Assembly: GCF_029952525.1 (NCBI RefSeq)
Contig: NZ_JASAOF010000015.1
Span: 62,001-126,000 of the forward strand
Reading direction: 5' to 3'
Length of the DNA stretch: 64,000 bases
From: Saccharopolyspora ipomoeae
GTDB lineage: Bacteria > Actinomycetota > Actinomycetes > Mycobacteriales > Pseudonocardiaceae
This document shows, piece by piece, positions 52,217-61,098 of the stretch. The position numbers were made by a program, and so were the translations under genes. The first letter of the stretch is position 1, and the number at the start of each line of letters is the position of its first letter. The notes under the pieces are model-generated. The model searched no databases and was not told the origin of the DNA. It saw only the letters and a list, made by a program, of their open reading frames with translations.

Positions 52217-53845
52217 TCAGGTGAGGTGGATGACGTCGAGAGCGCCTTCGGCGTGGTGCTGGCGGAGGCGCTTCTTGTCGAACTTGCCGACGCTGGTCTT
52301 GGGGGCCTCGGTGATGAAGGTCCAGTACTCCGGGAGCTGCCAGTTCGCGACCGAGCCGGTGAGGAACTCGCGGAGCTCGGCGGCGTCGGCGGTCTGACCC
52401 TCGCGCAGCACCACCGCCACCAGCGGGCGCTCCGACCACTTCTCGTCGGGGACGCCGATGACCATCGCCTCGGCCACCGCCGGATGGGCCATGACCTGGT
52501 TCTCCAGCTCCACCGAGGAGATCCACTCGCCGCCGGACTTGATCACGTCCTTGGCCCGGTCGGTCAGGTGCAGGAAGCCCTCCGGCGTCAGGAACCCGAC
52601 ATCACCGGTGCGCAGCCAGCCGTCGTGGAACTTCTCCGGGTCGTCGTCGCCGTAGTAGGCCTTGGCCACCCACGGGCCGCGAACCTCCAGCTCACCGACG
52701 CTCTGCCCGTCCCACTGCAGGATCCGGCCGTCGTCGCCGACCAGCCGCCCCTCCACCGAGGCGGGCAGCCGGCCCTGGCTCTCCCGGTAGGCCCACACGT
52801 CCTCGCCGGTGGCCGCGGCCGGCGGCCGGGCGAGGCTGCCCAGCGGGGACGTCTCGGTCATGCCCCAGGCGTGCACGACGGTGATGCCGTAGCGCTCCTG
52901 GAAGGTCCGCATCATCGCGGGCGGGCAGGCCGATCCGCCGATCACGACCTCGTGCATCGAGGAGATGTCGCGCGGGTTCGCGTCGAGCTCGGCGAGCACG
53001 CCCTGCCAGATCGTGGGCACCGCGGCCGCCATCGTCGGGCGCTCGGCGGCCATCATCGTCACCAGCGGCTCGGGCTGCAGGAACCGGTCCGGCATGATCA
53101 TCGAGGCGCCGACCATGAACGCCGCGTAGGGCAGGCCCCACGACATCGCGTGGAACATCGGCACGACCGCCAGGCCCCGGTCGCCCTGCCGCAGGCCCAT
53201 GCCGTCGGTCATGCAGACCTGCATCGAGTGCAGGTAGATCGAGCGGTGCGAGTAGACGACGCCCTTGGGGTTGGCGGTGGTCCCGGACGTGTAGCACATG
53301 GCCGCCGCCGAGCGCTCGTCCAGCTCGGGCCAGTCGAACTCGTCGGGCTGCCCGGCGAGGAGCTCGGCGTAGCCGTGCACCTCGACCCCGGGCGGGGCCT
53401 CCAGCGCCGCCGCGTCACCGCCGACCACGACGACGTGCCGGACGGTCTTCATGTCCGGCAGCAGCTTCCCGAACAGCGGCAGCAGCGTGCGGTCGACCAG
53501 CACCACGTGGTCCTCGGCGTGGTTGGCGACGTAGACGACCTGCTCCGGGAACAGGCGGATGTTGAGGGTGTGCAGCACCGCGCCCATCGACGGCACCGCG
53601 AGGTACGCGGCGAGGTGCTCGGCGTTGTTCCACATGAACGTGCCGACGCGGTGGTCACCGGTGACGCCGAGGCCGCGCAGGGCGTGGGCCAGGCGAGCGG
53701 CGTCCCGGCCGACCTCGGCGTAGTCGCTGCGCCGAGCCCCGTCCCCGGTCCAGGTGACGACCTCGGCGGAGGCGCCGTGCGGGCCGGAGCCCTGCCGCAG
53801 GATCCGGGCGATCGAGAGGGGGCCGTCGTTCATCGTGCTCAACAT
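52217..53845 (-). CDS. Fatty-acyl-CoA ligase / AMP-binding enzyme
   Basis: A 542-residue adenylate-forming acyl-CoA synthetase. Motifs: [18 protein letters not shown] (P-loop), [19 protein letters not shown] and [20 protein letters not shown] with the C-terminal Lys at [12 protein letters not shown]. The medium/long-chain FadD-type length. AAGGAG precedes ATG 53845. Converges with the thioesterase; proC is divergent. Confidence 0.95.
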   Translation of the reverse strand: MLSTMNDGPLSIARILRQGSGPHGASAEVVTWTGDGARRSDYAEVGRDAARLAHALRGLGVTGDHRVGTFMWNNAEHLAAYLAVPSMGAVLHTLNIRLFPEQVVYVANHAEDHVVLVDRTLLPLFGKLLPDMKTVRHVVVVGGDAAALEAPPGVEVHGYAELLAGQPDEFDWPELDERSAAAMCYTSGTTANPKGVVYSHRSIYLHSMQVCMTDGMGLRQGDRGLAVVPMFHAMSWGLPYAAFMVGASMIMPDRFLQPEPLVTMMAAERPTMAAAVPTIWQGVLAELDANPRDISSMHEVVIGGSACPPAMMRTFQERYGITVVHAWGMTETSPLGSLARPPAAATGEDVWAYRESQGRLPASVEGRLVGDDGRILQWDGQSVGELEVRGPWVAKAYYGDDDPEKFHDGWLRTGDVGFLTPEGFLHLTDRAKDVIKSGGEWISSVELENQVMAHPAVAEAMVIGVPDEKWSERPLVAVVLREGQTADAAELREFLTGSVANWQLPEYWTFITEAPKTSVGKFDKKRLRQHHAEGALDVIHLT

Positions 53846-53982
53846 GGTCGAAGCTCCTTCGGGTGGGGATCGCTCGGTGTGGCGGGGTGAAAGACCTTCG
53901 GTTGTGGTGCAAGACACAGTATCTTCCAGGTCAGGTCAACGGGAGGGCTCGACACGCAGCGTGGTCTGGCACCCTGAGGCGC

Positions 53983-54795
53983 ATGACGACCATCGCCGTG
54001 CTCGGAGCCGGGAAGATCGGAGAAGCCCTGCTCTCGGGCCTGATCAAGGCAGGCCGGGCCCCGTCCGACCTGCTGTTCACCGAGCGCTTCCCGACCCGGG
54101 CCGAGGAGCTGACCAAGACCTACGGCATCTCGCACGTGGACGTGCCCGCGGCGGTGGAGCGCGCGGACGTCATCGTGGTCGCGGTCAAGCCGCAGGACAT
54201 CGAGCCGCTGCTGGACGAGGTGGCGCCGAAGATCCCGTCGGGCAAGCTGGTCGTCTCGCTGTGCGCGGGCCTGCCGACGAAGCTGTTCGAGCGCCGGTTG
54301 CCGGAGGGCACGGCGGTCGTGCGGGTCATGCCGAACACGCCGATGCTGGTCGGCGAGGCGATGGCCGCCATCTCCGGCGGTGCGCACGCCGAGGAGCACC
54401 ACCTGGACCTGGTCGAGGAGCTGCTGGGCAGCGTCGGCAAGGTCGCCCGGGTCCCGGAGAGCCAGCAGGACGCGGTCACCGCGCTGTCCGGATCGGGTCC
54501 GGCGTACTTCTTCTACCTGGTCGAGGCCATGATCGACGCCGGGATCCTGCTGGGCATCCCGCGCGCCACGGCCGCCGACCTCATCGTCCAGTCCGCGGTC
54601 GGGGCGGCCGCCATGCTCCGCGAGGGCGACGGCCACCCGGTGATGCTCCGCGAGGCGGTCACCTCCCCGGCGGGCACCACGATCGCGGGAATCCGCGAAC
54701 TGGAGAAGCACGGAGTCCGCGCAGCCCTCATCGACGCCATCGAAGCGGCCCGAGACCGCTCGGTAGAGCTCGGCAAGGCCCACGAGGAGCACTGA
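53983..54795 (+). CDS. proC: Pyrroline-5-carboxylate reductase
   Basis: A 270-residue NADPH enzyme of proline synthesis. N-terminal Rossmann motif AVLGAGKIGEALLSGL, the middle VVVAVKPQDIEPLL, RVMPNTPMLVGEAM, and the C-terminal ALSGSGPAYFFYLVEAMIDAG. ATG 53983. The 176-bp repeat copy B starts at its stop codon and may terminate it. Order with bldC and the basic 33-residue gene downstream follows mycobacteria. Confidence 0.97.
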   Translation: MTTIAVLGAGKIGEALLSGLIKAGRAPSDLLFTERFPTRAEELTKTYGISHVDVPAAVERADVIVVAVKPQDIEPLLDEVAPKIPSGKLVVSLCAGLPTKLFERRLPEGTAVVRVMPNTPMLVGEAMAAISGGAHAEEHHLDLVEELLGSVGKVARVPESQQDAVTALSGSGPAYFFYLVEAMIDAGILLGIPRATAADLIVQSAVGAAAMLREGDGHPVMLREAVTSPAGTTIAGIRELEKHGVRAALIDAIEAARDRSVELGKAHEEH

Positions 54796-54970
54796 CGTCA
54801 GGCAAGCACCGGAGGTGCTTTCTCCTTACCCCACCTGAGCAACCGGCACCGCCGCGGGTTCTGGGCGCCTTCGTGGCGAGTACGCCGTGACGCCGTGTAT
54901 CGGCATACATAAGGAGCGGCGCACGGAGTCCACGGAGGCGCTCAGGTTCCGCTACTGGCACCGCCAAGCA
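54795..54970. repeat. 176-bp dispersed repeat, copy B
   Basis: See copy A (44347-44522), about 89% identical. It starts on the last base of the proC stop, with AAGCACC and GGTGCTT pairing (stem 7, loop 3) followed by TTTCTCCTT, a good terminator. Confidence 0.85.
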
Positions 54971-55111
54971 GAGTGAGCACGTACCGCCCCTCGCAAAAAA
55001 GTCAACTCAACAATCTCGCTGTGTCCCGTTAGTCTCGGTGGAGCACGTGCGTGAGGTTTCCGGCGGAGGGGAAGCCGCCGGGGGCGACACGTGCGAAGGG
55101 CACGGTGAAGC
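54971..55111. other. Upstream region of bldC
   Basis: No gene. AAAAAAGTCAACTCAAC and TCTCGCTGTGTCCCGTTAGTCTCGG lie here; TTAGTC at 55029-55034 could belong to a -10. GGCGGAGGGGAAGCC and GGGGGCGACACG follow before the gene. Confidence 0.4.
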
Positions 55112-55336
55112 ATGTCTGCGAACTCCGAACCCAGCCAGCAGGCGCCTCCCAACATGGGTCAGGTGCGGTTCCTCACCGTCGCCGAGGTGGCCAAGCTGAT
55201 GCGGGTCTCGAAGATGACCGTCTACCGGCTCGTGCACGCCGGTGAGCTGCCCGCGGCGCGGGTGGGGCGCTCGTTCCGGGTCGCCGAGAAGGACGTCCAC
55301 GCCTACCTCGAGCACGCCTACTACGACGCGGGATGA
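55112..55336 (+). CDS. bldC: BldC-like MerR-type DNA-binding protein
   Basis: A 74-residue winged-helix protein: QVRFLTVAEVAKLMRVSKMTVYRLVHAGELPAARVGRSFRVAEKDVHAYLE. BldC is a small MerR-like activator in Streptomyces that binds direct repeats and controls early development; Rv0500A is the mycobacterial homologue. Unlike full MerR it has no dimer helix. ATG 55112. The gene after it is the ribosome-associated 33-residue gene. Confidence 0.94.
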   Translation: MSANSEPSQQAPPNMGQVRFLTVAEVAKLMRVSKMTVYRLVHAGELPAARVGRSFRVAEKDVHAYLEHAYYDAG

Positions 55337-55517
55337 GCCGACCGCGATGATCACCCCCAGGTGCGCCCGGGGGTGATCGAATCGCGCTTGCCGGACCACG
55401 GCGGCAGCCCCGAGACCAGGGCGGGTAAAGTTTTGGGTTGGTCGTGCCTGACGCGCTCCTGGCAGCTGCTCCGGCACGGAAGACGTTCGAACCGCCGTCA
55501 AGAGTGAAGGAGTCCGC

Positions 55518-55619
55518 ATGGGCTCGGTCATCAAGAAGCGCCGCAAGCGTATGTCCAAGAAGAAGCACCGCAAGCTGCTTCGCAAGACGCGCGTCCAGCG
55601 TCGCAAGTTGGGCAAGTGA
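55518..55619 (+). CDS. 33-residue basic ribosomal protein bS22 (AURKAIP1/COX24 domain)
   Basis: A very short protein ([20 protein letters not shown], 33 residues in all) nearly composed of Lys/Arg. It is the conserved actinobacterial protein encoded after bldC (Rv0500B), identified as ribosomal protein bS22 in mycobacterial ribosome structures. GGAG at 55508-55512 precedes ATG 55518. A strong terminator follows at 55626. Confidence 0.93.
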   Translation: MGSVIKKRRKRMSKKKHRKLLRKTRVQRRKLGK

Positions 55620-55625
55620 TGTGAG

Positions 55626-55663
55626 AACCGCCGTCGACCACTGGAGTCGACGGCGGTTTTTCT
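55626..55663 (+). terminator. Intrinsic terminator of the small ribosomal gene
   Basis: A 13-bp stem (AACCGCCGTCGAC at 55626-55638 with 55646-55658), 7-base loop and T-run (55657-55661). Confidence 0.93.
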
Positions 55664-55764
55664 TGCACGACCCCGCTTGGTAACGCCCGGTCAACCCGGT
55701 CGGGGGCGGGTGCGCCTGTAGCATCGATCTCGGGCGGCACTCCTTCGACTGCGCGGGGTGACTA

Positions 55765-56799
55765 ATGGGGCCGAACGTCGTGCTGGTGACGGGTGTGAGC
55801 CGCTTCCTGGGCGGACACCTGGCGGCGCGGCTGGCGGCGAACCCGGCGATCGACCGGGTGCTGGGGGTCGACACCGTCCAACCCGGTCGCGACCTGCTGC
55901 GGCGGATGGGGCGCACCGAGTTCGTGCGCGCCGACATCCGGAACCCGCTGATCAGCAAGGTCATCAACAACGCCGGGGTGGACACCGTGGTGCACGCGGC
56001 GATCAACACGCACACGGGTCCGGGCGGGCGCGCGACGCTCAAGGAGATGAACGTCATCGGCAGCATGCAGCTGCTCGCCGCCTGCCAGCAGTCTCCCCGG
56101 GTCCGCAAGGTCGTGGTGCGCTCCACCTGCGCCGTCTACGGGTCGAGCTCGCGGGATCCCGCCGTGTTCACCGAGGACGTCGAGCCCAAGGACCTGCCCT
56201 CGTCCGGCTACGCCAAGGACGCGGTCGAGATCGAGGGCTACGTGCGGGGTTTCGGCCGCCGCAGGCCCGACGTGGACATCACCACGCTGCGGTTCTCCAA
56301 CCTGATCGGCCCGCGCATCGACGCGATGCTGGCCCGCTACTTCATGCTCCCGGTGGTGCCCACCGTCCTCGGCTTCGACGCGCGCTTCCAGCTGCTGCAC
56401 TCCGAGGACGCGCTGGCCGTGCTGGAGCGCGCGACGCTCGGGGACAAGACCGGCGTCTACAACGTCGCCGGAGACGGGGTGCTGATGCTGTCCCAGGCGA
56501 TCCGCCGCGCGGGCCGGGTGGCGCTGCCGCTGCCGAGCATGTCCGTCCCGGCCGTGACGCAGCTGTTCCGCAGCGCCCGGCTGGTCGACTTCTCCCCGGA
56601 GCAGCTGCGCTTCCTCAACTTCGGCCGGGTGGTGGACGCCACACGTCTCCGTGAGACCTTCGGGTACACCCCGCGCTGGACCACCCAGCAGGCGTTCGAC
56701 GACTTCGTGCGCGGTCGCGGACTCCGCCCCGTGGTGGAGCCGGACAACATCATGGCGCTGGAACGGCGCGCCGGGGAACTGCTTTCCAGACTGCGGTGA
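55765..56799 (+). CDS. NAD-dependent epimerase/dehydratase (GalE2-like, Rv0501-like)
   Basis: A 344-residue extended SDR. NAD-binding motif VLVTGVSRFLGGHLAARL, and SGYAKDAVEIEGYV supplies the Tyr-Lys pair (YxxxK). CAVYGSSS is the catalytic Ser region. Rv0501 (GalE2) has the same place in mycobacteria; whether it is a true UDP-galactose epimerase is unproven. ATG 55765; overlaps the next frame at its stop. Confidence 0.92.
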   Translation: MGPNVVLVTGVSRFLGGHLAARLAANPAIDRVLGVDTVQPGRDLLRRMGRTEFVRADIRNPLISKVINNAGVDTVVHAAINTHTGPGGRATLKEMNVIGSMQLLAACQQSPRVRKVVVRSTCAVYGSSSRDPAVFTEDVEPKDLPSSGYAKDAVEIEGYVRGFGRRRPDVDITTLRFSNLIGPRIDAMLARYFMLPVVPTVLGFDARFQLLHSEDALAVLERATLGDKTGVYNVAGDGVLMLSQAIRRAGRVALPLPSMSVPAVTQLFRSARLVDFSPEQLRFLNFGRVVDATRLRETFGYTPRWTTQQAFDDFVRGRGLRPVVEPDNIMALERRAGELLSRLR

Positions 56800-56813
56800 G
56801 AGACGGAGGCGCG

Positions 56814-57722
56814 ATGGCCGATGCGCAGGTGATCCCGCTGCGACCGGAGGACGGCGACCGGATCCCGCCCGTCCCCGAGGAACCGGGGTGGGAGGAGTCC
56901 GTCATCGACGTGCTCGCCTTCGCCCGCCGCCGCCTGCTCGGCGACTACCAGGTCGACGAGTTCGGCTTCGACGAGGAGCTCACCGACGAGGTGCTGCTGC
57001 GCCTGATCCGCCCCTTCTACGAGAAGTGGTTCCGGGTGGAGACCATCGGCGCGCACAACGTGCCCGAGACCGGGGCGCTGCTGGTCGCCAACCACTCCGG
57101 CACGCTGCCGTGGGACGCGCTGATGACCACCATCGCCGTGCACGACCACCACCCGGCCGAGCGGCACCTGCGGATGCTGGGCGCGGACCTGGTGTTCCGG
57201 ATGCCGGTGCTGGGGCCGCTGGCCCGCAAGGCCGGGCACACGCTGGCCTGCAACCCCGACGCCGAGCGGCTGCTGACCAACGGCGAGCTCGTCGGCGTCT
57301 GGCCGGAGGGCTTCAAGGGCATCGGCAAACCGTTCAAGGACCGCTACAAGCTGCAGCGGTTCGGCCGCGGCGGCTTCGTGTCGGCCGCCCTGCGCACCGG
57401 GGCGCCGATCATCCCGTGCGCGATCGTCGGCGCCGAGGAGATCTACCCGAAGCTGGCCGATCTCAAGCCGCTCGCCCGCCTGCTGGGGCTGCCGTACTTC
57501 CCGGTGACCCCGCTGTTCCCGCACTTCGGCCCGCTGGGCGCGGTCCCGCTGCCGTCGAAGTGGTACATCGAGTTCGGCGAGCCGATCGAGACCAGCGGCT
57601 ACCCGGAGGGCGCGGCCGACGACCCGATGCTGGTGTTCAGCCTCTCCGACCAGGTCCGCGAGATCATCCAGCAGACCCTCTACCGCCTGCTGTCCCAGCG
57701 CACGAACGTCTTCCTCGGCTGA
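56814..57722 (+). CDS. Lysophospholipid/glycerol acyltransferase-like protein (Rv0502-like)
   Basis: A 302-residue acyltransferase of the PlsC/DAGAT-like superfamily. NHSGTLPWD carries the His and Asp, spaced by six residues instead of four, and VWPEGFKGIGKPFKDRYKLQRF is the phosphate-binding region. Mycobacterial Rv0502 is similar. ATG 56814 is preferred for GGAGG; GTG 56796 would give a coupled start with the epimerase. A role in lipid assembly is inferred. Confidence 0.9.
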   Translation: MADAQVIPLRPEDGDRIPPVPEEPGWEESVIDVLAFARRRLLGDYQVDEFGFDEELTDEVLLRLIRPFYEKWFRVETIGAHNVPETGALLVANHSGTLPWDALMTTIAVHDHHPAERHLRMLGADLVFRMPVLGPLARKAGHTLACNPDAERLLTNGELVGVWPEGFKGIGKPFKDRYKLQRFGRGGFVSAALRTGAPIIPCAIVGAEEIYPKLADLKPLARLLGLPYFPVTPLFPHFGPLGAVPLPSKWYIEFGEPIETSGYPEGAADDPMLVFSLSDQVREIIQQTLYRLLSQRTNVFLG

Positions 57723-57862
57723 TATCCACCCGGTCTGATGATCCCGCCCCATCGGGCATGCAGGGGGCGCCACCGGATGTTCAGGATGTAGCTGGCCGGC
57801 GCGACGGGCGGGGATGCCGCCGCGCCGGCCCGTCCGCACCCCTACTACTGGAGGCGATTCCG

Positions 57863-58273
57863 GTGGCGGCGAAGCTCAACCCGTACCTGCAGTTCAACGG
57901 CGACGCCCGGCAGGCGTTGGAGTTCTACCGCTCGGTGCTCGGCGGTGACCTGGCGCTGAACACCTACGGCCAGTTCGGTCAGGCCGACGGCCCGCTCGCG
58001 GACAAGATCATGCACGGGAACCTGATCTCCGAGCTCGGGTTCACGATCATGGCGGCCGACGCGCCGCCGGACATGACACCGCAGCCCGGCAGCAACTTCT
58101 CGATCAGCATCAGCGGCGAAGCGACCGACGGCGACGCCCTCCGCGGCTACTTCGCGAAGCTCTCCGAGGGCGGCCAGGTCCACGTCCCGCTGGAGAAGCA
58201 GATGTGGGGCGACGAGTTCGGCATGTGCACCGACAGGTTCGGCATCAACTGGATGGTCGACATCTCCGGTTGA
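57863..58273 (+). CDS. VOC family protein (PhnB/glyoxalase-like)
   Basis: A 136-residue VOC protein of the PhnB-like type: LNPYLQFNGDARQALEFYRSVLGG, LSEGGQVHVPLEKQMWGDEFGMCTDRFGINWMVDI at the end with the typical W-G-x-x-F-G-x-x-x-D-x-F-G. Substrate unknown; members are annotated glyoxalase/3-demethylubiquinone methyltransferase by error. GGAGG precedes GTG 57863. Two bases from the convergent HAD gene. Confidence 0.92.
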   Translation: MAAKLNPYLQFNGDARQALEFYRSVLGGDLALNTYGQFGQADGPLADKIMHGNLISELGFTIMAADAPPDMTPQPGSNFSISISGEATDGDALRGYFAKLSEGGQVHVPLEKQMWGDEFGMCTDRFGINWMVDISG

Positions 58274-58275
58274 GC

Positions 58276-59208
58276 TCAGGAGCGGTCGCGGCGGCGGTAG
58301 GCCATGCCCGCTGCGACCGCTCCGGCCGCCGCTCCCGCGCCGAGCATGGAGTTGAGGCCGATGCGGACGGCCTTGCGGCCGGTGCGGAAGTCGCGGACCT
58401 CCCACTCGCGGGCGCGCGCGATCTCGCGGAGCCGCTGGTCCGGGTTCACCGCGACGGCCGTGCCCACCACGGACAGCATCGGGATGTCGTTGGCCGAGTC
58501 CGAGTAGGCGGTGCAGCGCCGCAGGTCCAGGCCCTCGCTGGCGGCGATCGCGCGGACCGCGTGCGCCTTGGCGCGACCGTGCAGCATCTCGCCGACGAGC
58601 CGGCCGGTGTAGATCCCGTTCTCGCTCTCCGACACCGTGCCCAGCGCGCCGGTCAGGCCCAGCCGCCGCGCGATGATCGAGGCCAGCTCGACCGGGGTCG
58701 CGGTCACCAGCCAGACCCGCTGACCGGCGTCGAGGTGCATCTGCGCGAGCGCGCGGGTGCCCGCCCAGATCCGGTCGGCCATCAGCTCGTCGTAGATCTC
58801 CTCGCTGAGGTTCACCAGCTCCTCGACGCTGCGCCCGGCCACGAACGACAGCGCCTGCTCCCGGCTGGCCTGGATGTCCTGCGGGTTCTCCCGCCCGCCG
58901 ATGCGGAACTTGAGCTGCTGCCAGGCGAATCCGGCCAGGTCACCGGCGTTGAAGAACTTGCGGGCGGCCAGACCTCGGGCGAAGTGGAACAGCGAGGCGC
59001 CCATCATCATCGTGTTGTCGACGTCGAAGAACGCCGCCGCGGTCAGGTCGGGCGGCGTCGTGAGCGTGCCGTCCTGGACCGGGGCAGCGGCGACCGCGGC
59101 CTCCGCTGAGGCGCGACCCGCTACCTTCGCGCTGTCGATCTGCTCTGTGCTGGACGTGCGCATGCCGTTGTGGTCCGCGTCATCGGCCGAGCCCTGCCGT
59201 GTCGGCAC
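58276..59208 (-). CDS. HAD-IB family phosphatase (SerB1/Rv0505c-like)
   Basis: A ~310-residue HAD hydrolase. Motif [15 protein letters not shown] with the nucleophile Asp, motif [14 protein letters not shown], motif III Lys in GRAKAHAVR, motif [17 protein letters not shown]. The C terminus has a hydrophobic Ala/Gly stretch with a basic end ([18 protein letters not shown]), a likely membrane contact. Subfamily IB with helical cap; substrate not serine-specific for certain. Start 59208 or ATG 59163 (MRTSSTEQ). Confidence 0.92.
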   Translation of the reverse strand: MPTRQGSADDADHNGMRTSSTEQIDSAKVAGRASAEAAVAAAPVQDGTLTTPPDLTAAAFFDVDNTMMMGASLFHFARGLAARKFFNAGDLAGFAWQQLKFRIGGRENPQDIQASREQALSFVAGRSVEELVNLSEEIYDELMADRIWAGTRALAQMHLDAGQRVWLVTATPVELASIIARRLGLTGALGTVSESENGIYTGRLVGEMLHGRAKAHAVRAIAASEGLDLRRCTAYSDSANDIPMLSVVGTAVAVNPDQRLREIARAREWEVRDFRTGRKAVRIGLNSMLGAGAAAGAVAAGMAYRRRDRS

Positions 59209-59373
59209 CGCCGCGCCTCCCGGGTTCCTCCGGAGTGGTGATGTGCGAAGTCCGTGGTCCGATCCGACCCGCTCCGAGGATGCCGTCCGGGTCGGCGTCC
59301 TCCTAGCTTAAGACCTCGCCCGCGCCACGATTGCGCACCTACGCCGGGAACGGCAAGAACCTTGATCGTGTCG

Positions 59374-59394
59374 AAGCGGCGGAGCCGCTTTTTC
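59374..59394 (+). terminator. Hairpin with T-run, no + strand gene before it
   Basis: AAGCGGC (59374-59380), loop GGA, GCCGCTT (59384-59390) followed by TTTC. It points rightward although both adjacent genes are leftward; it could end a small RNA from 59210-59390 or be a leftover. Confidence 0.45.
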
Positions 59395-59460
59395 TTCTCG
59401 GTGAGCTGTCTCGCGACCCCACCCGCACCGCCGAGCGGAGGGAGCGCGATCTCCTGAGGG

Positions 59461-60153
59461 CTAGCGGAGATCGTCGGGCAGGAGTTGGGCCAGTCGGCGG
59501 ACCGCGCGGTGCTGCAGGGCCTTGACGGCGCCCTCGTTCCGTTGCATCGCCACGGCGGTCTCGGTCACCGAGAGGTCCTGCAGGAACCGCAGCCGGATGC
59601 ATTCCCGCTGGTCGGGGTTGAGCTGGCGGATGCACTGCAGCAGCTCGCTGTTGGTGGCGTCGAGCAGCACCTGGTGCTCGGGTCCGACGTGCGAGCCCTT
59701 GGCGGGCAGGTGGTCGGTGACCTCCGAGGTGGGGATCTCCAGCCGGTTCCGGCTCGACTTGATGTGGTCGAGGATGAGGTTCTTGGCGATGGTGATGAAC
59801 CAGGCGGCCACGTCGCGGCCCTGGTAGCTGATCGAGGCGATGCGCCGCAGCGCCCGCAGGAACGTCTCGCTGGTGATGTCCTCGGCCAGGCAGTGATCGC
59901 TGACCCGGAACAGCACGTACCGGTAGACGGTCTGCGAGTACTCGTCGTAGAGCCTGCCGAAGGCGTCGTTGTCGCCCTGCTGGGCCGCGCTGACGTAGGC
60001 CCAGCTGTCGGGGACGCAGTTGTCCAGGACGGTGTCCGCGATCTCCGACCAGGCGTCGGGCGTGCTCGGTGAACTCACAGGCCGTGACCGCACGTGGTGA
60101 GTGCGGCCTGCGGTGTCGGGGGCGGGGGGTGCGAGCGTCTCGGGGCTGCTCAT
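59461..60153 (-). CDS. BldN-type ECF sigma factor
   Basis: A 230-residue group 4 sigma factor. Regions 2 (AFGRLYDEYSQTVYRYVLFRVSDHCLAEDITSETFLRALRRI) and 4 (LNPDQRECIRLRFLQDLSVTETAVAMQRNEGAVKALQHRAVRRLAQLLPDD) match Streptomyces BldN closely, including the N-terminal extension of ~60 residues that in BldN is a cleaved prosequence. ATG 60153 is chosen for the upstream GGAGGT; a longer frame reaches 60249. BldN controls aerial development and has the anti-sigma RsbN in Streptomyces; no such gene is visible here. Confidence 0.9.
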   Translation of the reverse strand: MSSPETLAPPAPDTAGRTHHVRSRPVSSPSTPDAWSEIADTVLDNCVPDSWAYVSAAQQGDNDAFGRLYDEYSQTVYRYVLFRVSDHCLAEDITSETFLRALRRIASISYQGRDVAAWFITIAKNLILDHIKSSRNRLEIPTSEVTDHLPAKGSHVGPEHQVLLDATNSELLQCIRQLNPDQRECIRLRFLQDLSVTETAVAMQRNEGAVKALQHRAVRRLAQLLPDDLR

Positions 60154-60563
60154 CTCCGGCGACCTCCTGCCTTCGTTGGCTTCGCCGACTGGCGGTGGTA
60201 CGGGGACGCACCGCGCCGGCAACCATGTCGTCGTGCCCGTGACGGACACCTGATCCGGGGACCGATCAGGGCCGACGGGTTGCGCCGGTACCGCTCGATC
60301 GGGCCTTCACTCGACTGGCCGACCTCCCACCGAAGTGGGCGTTGGAGCAGCAGCATACGTGTTGTTACTCAGAAGTAGGTAGTTCATTGCGGTGACGGTC
60401 CGGTCGCGTTGCGTGGCTCCCCGGCGAGATGAGCCCGATCACGCCGGGTGATTTTGGCCACGTGAGCAGGACGATCGCGCCAGTGAGCCCGGTCTCCGCC
60501 CGGTCGCGGGCTGAGTACGTTGGAGTCGCGGATTTTTTTCGAACGACCCGCCGAGGAGGCGAC

Positions 60564-60800
60564 GTGCACGAGGTCACCGTGATCTCCCGCGAGGGCTGCC
60601 ACTCCTGCGTCGACGCGATCTCCGACGTGCGCCGGATCTGCGATGAGCTGGGGGTCCCGTGGTCGGTCATCGACGTCGACGGCGACTCGGAGCTGCGCGC
60701 CGAGTACGGCGACCGGGTCCCGGTGATCTTGATCGATGGAGCCGAGCACGGTTTCTGGAAGGTCGAGGAAGAACGCCTCCGCCGAGCGCTGGGCGACTAG
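60564..60800 (+). CDS. Glutaredoxin-like protein (Rv0508-like)
   Basis: A 78-residue thioredoxin-fold protein with the active site CHSC (REGCHSCVDAI) and the cis-Pro region DRVPVILIDG. GAGGAGG before GTG 60564. In mycobacteria Rv0508 occupies the same site before hemA. It may be a mycoredoxin-type protein, reducing mycothiol disulfides, but the Cys-x-x-Cys sequence differs from Mrx1. Confidence 0.9.
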   Translation: MHEVTVISREGCHSCVDAISDVRRICDELGVPWSVIDVDGDSELRAEYGDRVPVILIDGAEHGFWKVEEERLRRALGD

Positions 60801-61098
60801 CCCCGATTCGGAGCCCGCGAGCCCCGTCACGTGCCCTGTACCACCCGTTTTGGCACTTCAGGGGGGTATCCGCAATGATGGCGGGGAAGGTTTGCGCCTC
60901 CGGTGCTGCGGCCCCCGCCGACTTTGTGCATGCATTCACAAATGGCTACGGTGTAAGGGTCGTGCCGCCGGAACTCCCCGCCGGAATCTCCGGCGCGGAT
61001 CAGCGGATCAGGTGGTTCGGTCTCACCGCTTCCCCGGTGTTCGTCCCACCTCGATGCCGCCCGAGGGGCAGACCACCAGCAGGCGAGGGAGATCCAGC
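60801..61098. other. Leader region of rex
   Basis: No gene supported. It contains the Rex operator at 60924-60941, GGTGTAAGG (60950-60958) and a long leader up to the GTG at 61099. Confidence 0.5.
60924..60941 (+). promoter_or_regulatory. Rex operator (ROP) in front of rex-hemA-hemC
   Basis: TTGTGCATGCATTCACAA matches the Rex consensus TTGTGAANNNNTTCACAA at 16 of 18 positions, a near-palindrome. It lies ~157 bases before the rex GTG. In Streptomyces coelicolor Rex represses its own rex-hemACD operon through such sites, released by NADH. Confidence 0.93.

Noticed and set aside
59331-59525. Short plus-strand frame near the BldN-like gene
   Set aside because: Overlaps the end of the sigma gene on the other strand and contains the hairpin.
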